From CAZADA01 sp964568975 (GTDB lineage Bacteria; Pseudomonadota; Alphaproteobacteria; Caulobacterales; Maricaulaceae), in the NCBI GenBank assembly GCA_964568975.1, contig CAZMSO010000001.1, forward strand, positions 114,003 to 178,002: a DNA stretch of 64,000 nt, in the 5' to 3' direction. Position 1 is the stretch's first letter. Each line of letters starts with the position of its first letter. The position numbers and the translations under genes are program-made. Positions 42,424-50,505 of the stretch are shown one piece after another. The notes below the pieces were generated by a model. The model worked only from the letters and a program-made list of their open reading frames with translations. It ran no database searches and was not told where the DNA came from.

Positions 42424-43227
42424 ATGGCGGATGACACACAATCCAGGCTGACGGGCAAGGCGGCGCGGGACGCCTTTGGCTGGCCGTTGATCGTGTTCGG
42501 CTCACTGCTGGTGAGCGGGCCGGGCGTCCTCGCGGTGCTGCAGGAGATTTTTGTCGAGTATCGGCTCGCGCCGCTGTTTCAGCGCGTGCTCGACACCTGG
42601 AACCAGATCCTCGCCATTCTGGCCGGGCCCATCGAGCCGCCGGTGCGGGCGCTGCTCGCCTGGATCAACGGGCTGTTTGGCTGGAGCCTGACCCTCGGCG
42701 AGCATTGGCGGCCGCTGTTTATGCTGGGCATGGTGCTTGTCGGCGCGTGGTTGAGGAATGCGTGGCGCCGGGGCGATTGGAAACAATCCCTGCAAGTCGT
42801 GGCCTTGGGTCTCGGTCTGTTGGTGTTTGCTTTGGCCGCCGGGCTCGTCGCGCTCGGCGGCGTCGCCCGTCCCGGGGGGGAGGGGGCGCATGGCCTCGCC
42901 CTCGGGCTGCTGCTGGGCGGGTTAGGGCTTGTGGTGGGGTTGGCGGAAGGCAACGGCCTCGGCGCCAGCTTGGGCGCCGGGGCCATCGGCTTCGCACTTG
43001 GCTTTGTTTTCGCCGCCTCACTGGCGCTCGCTCCCGGTTCGATAGGCGATGGCGCCGCGTTGCTCGCCCTCGGCGCGTTCATCCTGCTGCTTGGGGGCTG
43101 GGGGCTCCAGGATGGTTTGCGCAACCGGAATGACACCTTCATCTTCATCGGCCTCGCTATGCTCGGCGGGTTCGCCGTGGCGGCGGTCGTGATGATCGCC
43201 GATGTGGGGCTGAAGCTGCTGGCGTGA
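42424..43227 (+). CDS. Multi-pass membrane protein of unknown function between serA repeats
   Basis: The 267-residue product is very hydrophobic, with about seven or eight membrane segments: one near residues 19-40, a pair around 95-140, then a Gly/Leu-rich run of helices to the C-terminus (GLALGLLLGGLGLVVGL). I recognise no family. It is encoded opposite to serA and bracketed by the 148-bp direct repeats at 42195 and 43276. The binding site before ATG 42424 is poor. Coding looks real because of the clear helix pattern and absence of stops, but start and function are uncertain. Confidence 0.65.
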   Translation: MADDTQSRLTGKAARDAFGWPLIVFGSLLVSGPGVLAVLQEIFVEYRLAPLFQRVLDTWNQILAILAGPIEPPVRALLAWINGLFGWSLTLGEHWRPLFMLGMVLVGAWLRNAWRRGDWKQSLQVVALGLGLLVFALAAGLVALGGVARPGGEGAHGLALGLLLGGLGLVVGLAEGNGLGASLGAGAIGFALGFVFAASLALAPGSIGDGAALLALGAFILLLGGWGLQDGLRNRNDTFIFIGLAMLGGFAVAAVVMIADVGLKLLA

Positions 43228-43275
43228 GGGCGTCCGCGCGCGAACGCCCCCGCCCGCCAGGCCAAGCCCCTGACG

Positions 43276-43423
43276 CCTAGAACCGCACGCTGCGGGCTGC
43301 GGCCACATGGGGCAGCGCCGCGACTTGGGCGGCGACGGCGGCCTCAATCGGCTCATCGACGGCGAGGAGCGCCAGCGCCGACCCCCCTTCCGCCTTCCGC
43401 CCCAGCGTAAAGGTGGCGATGTT
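43276..43423. repeat. 148-bp direct repeat (native serA 3' end)
   Basis: This is the second, in-place copy of the exact repeat at 42195-42342. It ends the intact serA gene. Identity ends at GATGTT on one side and CCTAG on the other. Confidence 0.95.
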
Positions 43424-44851
43424 GACGCCCGCTCCGCCGAGCGCGGAACCCAACGCGCCGATCAGCCCCGGCTTATCCTCGTTCTCGATATAGAGCATGT
43501 TGGGTGCAAACGGCGTGTCCATCGCCACGCCGTCGACGGCCACCAGTCGCGGCTCACCGCCAAACAGCACGCCGCTCACGCGGCGCACGCGGTTTTCGGT
43601 CTCAAGCTCGACATGGATCATCGAGTCATGGCCGCCTGCGGCGCTTTGAGTGGTTTCCGACACCACAACCCCGCGCGCCTCGGCCATGGAGGGCGCGGAG
43701 ACGACGTTGACGGTGTCGATCATCGGCCGCAGCACGCCGGCCAGCGCGGCGGCCGTAATCGGCTTGACGTTCAAATCCGCCGCCGCGCCGCAAATGGTCA
43801 CATCCACACGCTTCAAGCTGGTGGAGACGAGCTGGCCCGCCAAGCCGCCCAAGCGCTCGGCAAGGTCGACGAAAGGCTTGAGCCGCGGCGCCTCCTCGGC
43901 GCTCACCGCGGGAGCGTTCAGCGAATTGGTGATTGCGCCCGTCAGCAGATAATCCGCCATTTGCTCAGCGACTTGGACGGCCACGTTCTCCTGGGCCTCG
44001 CGGGTGGATGCGCCGAGATGGGGCGTGGCGACAAAGTTTTCCGCGCCGAACAGCACGTTTTCCTTCGCCGGCTCCTCCACGAAAACATCAAGGGCGGCGG
44101 CTTTGACATGGCCCTCGTCCAGACGGGCGCGCAATGCGGCCTCATCGACAAGACCGCCGCGGGCGCAATTGACGATGATCACGCCCTTTTTGGTTTTGGA
44201 AAGCGCCTCCGCGGAGAGGATGTTGCGGGTCTGGTCGGTTAATGGCGTGTGCAAGCTGATGGCGTCCGCACGCGCCAGCAGAGTGTCGAGCTCCACTTTC
44301 TCCACGCCCAGCTCCACGGCGCGCTCCGCGCTCAAGAACGGGTCGTAAGCGATCACTTTCATGCGCAGGCCGATCGCGCGCTCGGCGACAATGCCGCCAA
44401 TGTTGCCGCACCCAATGACGCCCAACGTCTTGGCGAACAGCTCCGTGCCGACAAAGCGCGATTTCTCCCACTTGCCGGCTTGCGTAGAGGCGTCGGCGGC
44501 GGGGATCTGACGCGCCGCGGCGAAGAGCATGGCGATGGCGTGCTCGGCCGTGGTGATGGCGTTGCCGAAGGGCGTGTTCATCACGATCACGCCTTGGGCC
44601 GTGGCGGCGGCGACGTCGATGTTGTCGACGCCAATGCCCGCGCGGCCGATGACTTTCAGGTTCTTGCCCGCGGCGATCACGTCGGCGTCCGGCTTGGTGG
44701 CGGAGCGCACGGCCAGACCGTCGACATCCGCGACCGCCGCGATCAGCTCTTCTTTGGTCAGGCCGACCTTGCGAATGACCTCCACGCCGCGGGCGGCGAG
44801 CGCCTCGTCCGCGAGGGGGGAAAGTTTGTCTGCAATCAGAACCGTGGGCAT
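43277..44851 (-). CDS. serA: D-3-phosphoglycerate dehydrogenase
   Basis: SerA oxidises 3-phosphoglycerate with NAD, the first step of serine synthesis. The 524-residue protein has the substrate and NAD domains (GRAGIGVDNID, TLGVIGCGNIGGIVAERA, NCARGGLVDEAAL, catalytic His in PHLGASTREAQ), an intervening domain and a C-terminal ACT domain (IENEDKPGLIGALGSALG) for feedback control. ATG 44851 shares its A with the TGA of the upstream acetyltransferase gene (TGATG) and has AAGGA about eight bases before. Its last 148 bp are duplicated downstream. Confidence 0.97.
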   Translation of the reverse strand: MPTVLIADKLSPLADEALAARGVEVIRKVGLTKEELIAAVADVDGLAVRSATKPDADVIAAGKNLKVIGRAGIGVDNIDVAAATAQGVIVMNTPFGNAITTAEHAIAMLFAAARQIPAADASTQAGKWEKSRFVGTELFAKTLGVIGCGNIGGIVAERAIGLRMKVIAYDPFLSAERAVELGVEKVELDTLLARADAISLHTPLTDQTRNILSAEALSKTKKGVIIVNCARGGLVDEAALRARLDEGHVKAAALDVFVEEPAKENVLFGAENFVATPHLGASTREAQENVAVQVAEQMADYLLTGAITNSLNAPAVSAEEAPRLKPFVDLAERLGGLAGQLVSTSLKRVDVTICGAAADLNVKPITAAALAGVLRPMIDTVNVVSAPSMAEARGVVVSETTQSAAGGHDSMIHVELETENRVRRVSGVLFGGEPRLVAVDGVAMDTPFAPNMLYIENEDKPGLIGALGSALGGAGVNIATFTLGRKAEGGSALALLAVDEPIEAAVAAQVAALPHVAAARSVRF

Positions 44852-45405
44852 CAGAGCCATCCTTTTTGCGCAGCGAAGGCCCGCCATTGGGCGCGGTCTT
44901 GCCGGTACACAAAGCAATCATCGTCGCCGAACATGCGGCGCTCGACCTGGTGAAAGCCCACGGCCTCGTAAAACCGATGGGCGAGCGTGTTGGTGGCGAG
45001 GGGGTCGATAAGGATCGCCGCGACTGACGGGATCGCGAAGCAGCGCTCGATCGCCTGGCGCATCATCTGCGAGCCGAAGCCGCGGCGCAGGCAGTCCGGC
45101 TCGCCGATCCAAATGTCGATGGCGCGAACCTCCGACCCGACGTCAGGGCCCCAGTAGTCGAACTCATCATCAAGGCCCGGATCCATGATTTGGAGAAAGC
45201 CGATCGCGCGACCCGCCCGTTCAGCGATCAGCCACTCCCGCCACGCCGGCTGAGGGTCCGCCGCCAAGGGCGTCCAGTCCCAGTCCTCCCCGCCCGTCCC
45301 TTGGAGGTGCGGCTCGCGGTCCCAGCGCTGCAACGTCGCGAGGTCGTCCGCGACGGCCAGGCGCAGCGTGAGCTGGTGGACAGGCGTGTCCGACACGTCA
45401 GACAT
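44851..45405 (-). CDS. GNAT acetyltransferase resembling AAC(6')
   Basis: The 184-residue protein has a GNAT fold with the acetyl-CoA loop in LRRGFGSQMMRQAIERCF and the C-terminal ATNTLAHRFYEAVGFHQVERR, a pattern close to aminoglycoside 6'-N-acetyltransferases and related Acetyltransf_8 proteins. The true substrate cannot be read from sequence, and resistance should not be assumed. It lies between serC (57 bp) and serA (one-base overlap, TGATG), so it is co-expressed with serine synthesis. The start could also be ATG 45417. Confidence 0.85.
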   Translation of the reverse strand: MSDVSDTPVHQLTLRLAVADDLATLQRWDREPHLQGTGGEDWDWTPLAADPQPAWREWLIAERAGRAIGFLQIMDPGLDDEFDYWGPDVGSEVRAIDIWIGEPDCLRRGFGSQMMRQAIERCFAIPSVAAILIDPLATNTLAHRFYEAVGFHQVERRMFGDDDCFVYRQDRAQWRAFAAQKGWL

Positions 45406-45462
45406 CCACGATCCCATTCTCTGGAGACGGCCCGGGCGCGGCGCGCACGGGCCCAAGATCCG

Positions 45463-46635
45463 TCAGGCCGGCGCGTGTTCCGCCATGACGGACGCAAACG
45501 CCCAATCGAGCCAGGGCGTCAGCGCCTCGACATCAGCGGTCTCCACCGTTGCGCCGCACCAAATGCGCAAGCCCGGCGGGGCGTTGCGATAGCCATTGAT
45601 GTCGAACGCCACGCCTTCAGTCTCGAGGAGGCCGGCGACGCGCTTAGCGACGGCGGCTTGATCATCCGCGCTCAAGGCCGCGACCCTCGGGTCCACGATC
45701 TTCAGACACACGCTCGTGTTGGAGCGCGTGGCGGGATCCGCGGCGAGGAAGTCGATCCACGGCGTGCGCTCGACCCAACCGGCCACGACCGCCAGATTGG
45801 CGTCCGCGCGCGCAATCAGAGCCTCGAGGCCGCCGATCCCAGCCGCCCAATCCAGGGCGTCGATGTAATCCTCAATCACCAAAAGCGAGGGCGTGTTCAG
45901 AGTCGAGCCTTCAAAGAACGCGGCGTCCGCAGCGCCCTTCTTTTTGATCCGGAAGATCTTGGGGACCGGCCAGGGCGGATCGTAGGCCGCCACGCGTTCC
46001 AACGCGCGCGGGCTCATGACGATGACGCCGTGTTGCGCCTCCCCGCCCAACGCTTTTTGGAAGGAGAAGGTGACGACGTCGAGCTTCCCCCAATCGAGCG
46101 CCTGAGCGAAGGCGGCCGAGGTCGCGTCGCAGATCGTCAGGCCTTCGCGGTCGGCGGGAATCCAGTCGGCGTTCGGCACGCGCACGCCCGAGGTCGTGCC
46201 GTTCCAGGTGAAGATGATGTCAGCGTCCGCCCGCACCTGAGCGAGATCAGGCAGCAAGCCGTAGTCCGCCTCAAGCGCGCGCGCATCGGCCAGCGGCAGC
46301 TGTTGGAGGGCGTCCTTCACCCAATCCTGGCCGAAGCTTTCCCACGCCAGGACGTCCACCGGTCGCGGACCCAACAGAGTCCACATCGCCATCTCCACCG
46401 CCCCCGTGTCGGAGGCGGGCGTGATGGCGATCACATAGTCATCGGGAACGCCGAGCATCGTGCGCGTTTTCGCGATCGCTTCGCCCAAGCGCGTTTTGCC
46501 GAGTTTAGAGCGATGGGACCGGCCGAGCGCATCGGTGCGCAATCGCTCAGCCGACCAGCCGGGGCGCTTCTTGCAAGGTCCAGACGAAAATTGGGGGTTG
46601 GCCGGACGGAGGTCCGGCGTCGGGGGGTGTGTCAT
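45463..46635 (-). CDS. serC: Phosphoserine aminotransferase
   Basis: SerC transaminates 3-phosphohydroxypyruvate to phosphoserine, with pyridoxal phosphate. The 390-residue protein is of the longer alphaproteobacterial type, with NPQFSSGPCKKRPGW near the start, PASDTGAVEMAMW, and the PLP lysine (Lys194) in FSFQKALGGEAQHG. GGGAG lies nine bases before ATG 46635. It heads the serC-GNAT-serA operon. Its 252-bp upstream gap is shared with a divergent gene and contains a G-rich repeat. Confidence 0.96.
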   Translation of the reverse strand: MTHPPTPDLRPANPQFSSGPCKKRPGWSAERLRTDALGRSHRSKLGKTRLGEAIAKTRTMLGVPDDYVIAITPASDTGAVEMAMWTLLGPRPVDVLAWESFGQDWVKDALQQLPLADARALEADYGLLPDLAQVRADADIIFTWNGTTSGVRVPNADWIPADREGLTICDATSAAFAQALDWGKLDVVTFSFQKALGGEAQHGVIVMSPRALERVAAYDPPWPVPKIFRIKKKGAADAAFFEGSTLNTPSLLVIEDYIDALDWAAGIGGLEALIARADANLAVVAGWVERTPWIDFLAADPATRSNTSVCLKIVDPRVAALSADDQAAVAKRVAGLLETEGVAFDINGYRNAPPGLRIWCGATVETADVEALTPWLDWAFASVMAEHAPA

Positions 46636-46754
46636 TCAATTGTCTCCCATCCTCACAGATGGGTCGCGCGCCGTTGGGGGCGCGTGGCCCGCGAGGGTGC
46701 TGCCACGAACGCGGGTCTAGGTCAAGGATCTCACGGTTTGGTTGACGATCACGA

Positions 46755-46783
46755 CGCGGGGGCGCGGGGGCGCGGGGGCGCGG
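46755..46783. repeat. G-rich 8-bp tandem repeat
   Basis: CGCGGGGG occurs three times in succession, followed by a partial CGCGG. It lies between divergent serC and the PNPOx-like gene, about 105 bp before the latter. Runs of five G at eight-base intervals could fold into a G-quadruplex on the plus strand. Confidence 0.8.
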
Positions 46784-46887
46784 CGTCTCGTCGCTCGCCG
46801 CGCGGGACGTCCGCCGGCTAAGCTCGCCTGCGTGCACGAGCCGGCCCGCCCGACGGGCTGGCGCGGCCGGAGACACGAGGGCGCGGC

Positions 46888-47505
46888 ATGAAACACTTTG
46901 GCGACGTCATGTTCACCAAAACGGTCAAGGCGGAGCAGGAGCGCCTGGGCTCGCGGTCGGCTTATGAAAGAGTGACCGCCATGCCGACGCCTGAAGCGCT
47001 GAGCGAGCGCGAGACCGCCTTTATCGCCGCGCGGGACACGTTTTACCTCGCGACGGTCACAGAAACCGGATGGCCTTATGTGCAGCACCGTGGCGGGCCG
47101 ACGGGATTTCTTAAAACGCTGGGCCCGACGACGCTCGGCTTCGCGGATTACCGCGGCAACCGGCAATATGTCTCAGCGGGCAATCTCAAGACAAATGACC
47201 GCGTGGCGATGATCATGATGGATTACCCCCACCGCGCGCGGCTGAAGATTTTGGGCTGTGCGACGGTGTATGACGCCGCGGACGCGCCGGCGCTGTGTGA
47301 GCCCCTGGCGGCGGAGGCGGCGGGGCGAGTGGAGCGGCTGGTGACGATTGAGGTGGCGGCCTTTGACTGGAACTGCCCGCAATTCATCACGCCCCGCTTC
47401 ACTGAGGCGGAAGTGCGCGCGGCTGAGGACGGTCGCGTTGCGGCGCTGGAGGCGCAGAACGCAGCGCTCAAACAGCGGCTGGCGGCGTTCGAGAAGGCGG
47501 ACTAG
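46888..47505 (+). CDS. Pyridoxamine 5'-phosphate oxidase-like flavoprotein
   Basis: The 205-residue protein has the split-barrel fold of PNPOx-like flavin-binding proteins (FYLATVTETGWPYVQHRGGPTGF, then FADYRGNRQYVSAGNLKTNDRVAMIMMDYP). Most such proteins bind FMN or F420, and the substrate is unknown. A C-terminal coiled coil (ALEAQNAALKQRLAAFE) is visible. It is not a true PdxH. Its TAG stop and that of convergent yggS share the tetranucleotide CTAG. Confidence 0.85.
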   Translation: MKHFGDVMFTKTVKAEQERLGSRSAYERVTAMPTPEALSERETAFIAARDTFYLATVTETGWPYVQHRGGPTGFLKTLGPTTLGFADYRGNRQYVSAGNLKTNDRVAMIMMDYPHRARLKILGCATVYDAADAPALCEPLAAEAAGRVERLVTIEVAAFDWNCPQFITPRFTEAEVRAAEDGRVAALEAQNAALKQRLAAFEKAD

Positions 47506-48245
47506 CCGCCATCCGGGCGTGTCGGCCGCGGGCCGAACACGGACGATCCCACGCGCACGGAGGTGGCGCCATGGCGCACGGCCGTTTCGAAATCCGCGCT
47601 CATGCCCATAGAGAGTTTCGCCAGACCATGACGCGCGGCGATGTCGGCCAGCAGCGCAAAATGCAACGCGGGTTCCTCCGTGACGGGCGGGATGCACATG
47701 AGACCCGCCGGCGTCAGACCACACTCAGCGCGGATCGTCTCCAAGAAGGCGTCGACCTCCGCCGGCGGCACGCCCGCCTTTTGCGGCTCTTCGCCCGTGT
47801 TGACTTGGACGTAAAGGCGCGGCGCGCGCCCTTCGTGTCGCATCGCCTGTGCGAGCGCCCGCGCCAGCTTCACCCGATCGAGGCTCTCAATGACATCGAA
47901 CAGGGCGACGGCGTCGCGGGCTTTGTTGGTTTGCAGCGGCCCGATCAGGCGCAGCTCGAGGTCAGAGTGTGCGGCGCGGCGCGGCGTCCATCGGGTGACC
48001 GCCTCTTGGACGCGGTTTTCGCCGAAAATCCGCTGACCGGCGGCCAGGGCGGCCTCAATGCGGGCCTCAGGCTGCATCTTGCTGACGGCGACCAGGGCGA
48101 TGGCGGCCGGATCGCGGCCCGCCGCGCGGGCGGCGGCGGCGATAGCCTCAAGGACCCGCTGGCGGTTCGCGGCGACGGCCGCGCCGTCGGCGGGCCCGGC
48201 TTCAGGCGCAGGAGCGGTCATGACGGGCGCATCTGACCTCGACAT
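47502..48245 (-). CDS. yggS: YggS-family PLP homeostasis protein
   Basis: This pyridoxal-phosphate-binding, TIM-barrel protein helps control vitamin B6 and amino-acid balance. The 247-residue product contains Lys56 in VAVSKMQPE for PLP, GENRVQEA, LIGPLQTNKA and LSMGMSADFETAVRHGATSVRVG, the family signatures. ATG 48245 has GAGGG upstream; a second ATG at 48221 lacks one. With the first, the gene overlaps the divergent ThiE-like gene by 26 bp. Confidence 0.95.
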   Translation of the reverse strand: MSRSDAPVMTAPAPEAGPADGAAVAANRQRVLEAIAAAARAAGRDPAAIALVAVSKMQPEARIEAALAAGQRIFGENRVQEAVTRWTPRRAAHSDLELRLIGPLQTNKARDAVALFDVIESLDRVKLARALAQAMRHEGRAPRLYVQVNTGEEPQKAGVPPAEVDAFLETIRAECGLTPAGLMCIPPVTEEPALHFALLADIAARHGLAKLSMGMSADFETAVRHGATSVRVGSSVFGPRPTRPDGG

Positions 48246-48858
48246 TGTCTCCCTCGCAAGGGCGGCCGCGCGTGCGCGGCGCGCCAGCGGTCGTGTGGTG
48301 GATCCGCGATTGCCAAGCCTGTTCTTCGTCACCGACCCTGTGCGGATCGCTGACCCCGTGACGGCCGCTCGGCGGTTGCCGCGCGGGGCGGGCGTCATCC
48401 ACCGCCATTTCGGCGCGGCCGACGCCCACCGCGTGGCCGAGGCGTTGGCTGCGGTTGCGCGGGCGCGCGGTCTCACAGTGTTGATCGCGGCGGATCCGGC
48501 TTTGGCCGACGCGATCGGCGCCGACGGCGTGCATTGGCCTGAGCGCTGGCTGCCTCAGTGCTTAGCGTGGCGGCGGCGGCGGCCGGACTGGCTGATGACG
48601 GCGGCGGCCCATTCGGGCGAAGCGCTGCGTTGGGCGGCGGGCGCTGGCGTCGACGCGGCGCTGGTGTCGCCGGCCTTGCCGAGCCGCAGCCCCTCAGCGG
48701 GGCGCGCGTTGGGCGTCGCGCGTCTGGCGGCGTTCGCGCGCGCAGGACCGACGCCGGTGATGGCGCTCGGCGGCGTCACCGCGCGCACGGCGGGGCGCTT
48801 GGTCGAGACCGGGGTGGTCGGCTTCGCGGCTGTGGAAGGGATCGCTGAGCCACGGTGA
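48220..48858 (+). CDS. ThiE-like thiamine phosphate synthase family protein
   Basis: The 212-residue protein has the TIM-barrel pattern of thiamine phosphate synthase (FFVTDPVRIADP, DGVHWPE, AAAHSGEALRWAAGAGVDAALVSP, MALGGVTARTAGRLVETG). Several phosphate-binding positions of true ThiE differ, so the activity is uncertain. In other alphaproteobacteria similar proteins lie next to yggS. AGGAG is five bases before ATG 48220. The start region overlaps the divergent yggS start. Confidence 0.82.
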   Translation: MTGASDLDIVSLARAAARARRASGRVVDPRLPSLFFVTDPVRIADPVTAARRLPRGAGVIHRHFGAADAHRVAEALAAVARARGLTVLIAADPALADAIGADGVHWPERWLPQCLAWRRRRPDWLMTAAAHSGEALRWAAGAGVDAALVSPALPSRSPSAGRALGVARLAAFARAGPTPVMALGGVTARTAGRLVETGVVGFAAVEGIAEPR

Positions 48859-48989
48859 CCAGCGCGCGCCCATGGGCATGGCCCTCATGCGCGCGCGTCT
48901 AATCCGACGACCGTAAGAGCGGTATCGCGCGCGCCCCATCGCGCGCCCTACGCCGCCCAAGCGCTCATGGCTCCTCCCTAAGGGAAGCG

Positions 48990-49505
48990 CTAAAACCGGA
49001 AGGCGGACTGGAGCTTAATTTCGGGAATGTCGTCCGACGCCGAACCGTCGAAAAAGAGCACGTCGCGTTCGGCGTCAGAAAAGCGCAGCGAGCCGCCCAA
49101 GCGGAACCGCGATCCTAAGTTCACGAACGCCCCGGCGCGGTAGCTTTCAAGCTCCGGTATGTCGCTCCACGGTGCGGTCGCTTCCTGCACCGCGAGAGTA
49201 AAGCCCCAGGCGCGGTCATCGCCGAGGGAAAAGAAGCTCTCATCGAGAGACACGCTGTTGTTCGACAAATAGCCAATGTCGCCCGACGGCGTGAGCGTGA
49301 AGGTTTGGTTCCAGGCGGGATCGCCGGCCACGGGCTGGGCCACGCCCGCCAAGGAGGAGGTCGGCAACTCCGTAAACCAATCATCCTCGAACAACCCGCG
49401 CAGAGACGTCAAATCCCCGCCGAATTGACTGGAATCCTGCGCAAGCGCCGGCGTCGCGGCAATCGCCGCGGCCGCACACACCGCCAGGACCCTCGCCCCC
49501 ATCAT
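48990..49505 (-). CDS. Exported protein of unknown function, probable small barrel
   Basis: The 171-residue protein has a signal peptide (cleavage near TPALAQ, residue about 22) and a mature part rich in Asp, Ser and aromatic residues with alternating hydrophobicity (GFTLAVQEATAPW, RFRLGGSLRFSDAERDVLFF). It ends in Phe (QSAFRF), typical of an outer-membrane beta-barrel. I know no family. ATG 49505 has AGGGAG six bases upstream; ATG 49502 is directly in frame. It lies alone and converges on the ThiE-like gene. Confidence 0.72.
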   Translation of the reverse strand: MMGARVLAVCAAAAIAATPALAQDSSQFGGDLTSLRGLFEDDWFTELPTSSLAGVAQPVAGDPAWNQTFTLTPSGDIGYLSNNSVSLDESFFSLGDDRAWGFTLAVQEATAPWSDIPELESYRAGAFVNLGSRFRLGGSLRFSDAERDVLFFDGSASDDIPEIKLQSAFRF

Positions 49506-49860
49506 GTCGCGCTCCCTCTCCCGCAACGCATCCACTATACAGCTCCCGCCCGAGGGAGACCACTGCGCCGCAGAACCACCTCGGGCCTTAGGGAGGTATG
49601 GGTTAACGACCGCTTAATGCAAGAACCGAGATAAACCATCCCCATGACAAAACGTCCACGTTCTCGTGTCTGTCTTCGCCAAGACACGCTCTAAACGACA
49701 CGCTGGCGGACATCCGTCGCGACAGTGTGCAAATTGCTGGACGGGTGTGCCGCCGAAGTCACATGCTCCGGCGCCAGAGGGTCCCTGGCGCCGGCGGCGG
49801 CGCGTGCTATACCCCCCGGCGATCGAACGCGGCGATGAACCATTCCAGGAGCGAGGCGTC
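49506..49860. other. Divergent intergenic region before the DUF3576 gene
   Basis: This 355-bp gap separates two divergent exported-protein genes. Apart from the hairpin at 49768-49794 and an extended -10-like TGCTATACC at 49805-49813 on the plus strand, I see no gene. It may hold promoters for both directions. Confidence 0.5.
49768..49794 (+). promoter_or_regulatory. Strong hairpin upstream of the DUF3576-leuS run
   Basis: CCGGCGCCAG (49768-49777) and CTGGCGCCGG (49785-49794) form a perfect ten-base inverted repeat with a seven-base loop, ending 66 bp before the DUF3576 start and ten bases before a -10-like element. It could be an operator or an RNA hairpin; no T-run follows, so a terminator is less likely. 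Confidence 0.45.
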
Positions 49861-50325
49861 ATGCTCGTACGTCTTTTCGTAGTGCTGGCGGCGGGGCTGA
49901 GCGTGGCCGCGTGCGGCGGCCGCGCCGGCGACCGGGCGGGCGCGGGTCAGGAGCCCTCGGTGGTCGTGTCGCGTCGCGGCGGCGACGACCCCGGCGTGAT
50001 TGCGGTCAACGGGTTTTTGTGGCGCGCCACGTTGGAGACGCTGAACTTCTGGCCGCTGGCGTCAGCCGATCCCTTTGGCGGGGTGATCATCACGGACTGG
50101 TACGCCAACCCCCAAGCGCCGAGGGAGCGGTTCAAGGCCACGGTTTACATTCTTGATGCGCGCCTGCGGGCTGACGCGATTAACGTCAATATGTTCCGCC
50201 AAGTGTTCGACCCCGCGGTCAGCACATGGATCGACGCCTCCATCGACCCCGACACGCCGCTGCAAGTGGAGGACGCGATCCTCACCCGCGCGCGTCAGCT
50301 GAAAATCGAAACGCTCGACCGGTGA
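49861..50325 (+). CDS. DUF3576 lipoprotein
   Basis: The 154-residue protein has a lipoprotein signal (LSVAAC, Cys18) and a DUF3576 body (VNGFLWRATLETLNFWPLAS, ADPFGGVIITDWY). The family is common in alphaproteobacteria and usually sits just upstream of leuS, lptE and holA, as here. A role in envelope biogenesis is inferred from that context only. The leuS start is 180 bp downstream. Confidence 0.9.
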   Translation: MLVRLFVVLAAGLSVAACGGRAGDRAGAGQEPSVVVSRRGGDDPGVIAVNGFLWRATLETLNFWPLASADPFGGVIITDWYANPQAPRERFKATVYILDARLRADAINVNMFRQVFDPAVSTWIDASIDPDTPLQVEDAILTRARQLKIETLDR

Positions 50326-50505
50326 GGCTCTCACCGCGCGCGGGCGTCCAGCGGAGGCGCAGCGCGGGCGGATGAGAGCCCGCGCCTGGTTGCCGGCGTG
50401 GCCGCGCCGCTCCATAACGCGATTAGGTCGGCGCGCGTGCGCCCATCCTCATCCCCTTGTCGCCGCGCGGGGCGCGTCCTGCGCGGCTGCGAATGAGATC
50501 GCGCC

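Noticed and set aside
42196..42441. Short minus-strand protein ending in the SerA C-terminus
   Set aside because: It is the duplicated serA tail with unrelated sequence upstream; a functional stand-alone ACT peptide cannot be supported.
44851..45405. Aminoglycoside resistance gene
   Set aside because: GNAT similarity alone does not establish the substrate, and the gene is coupled to serine synthesis without signs of mobility.
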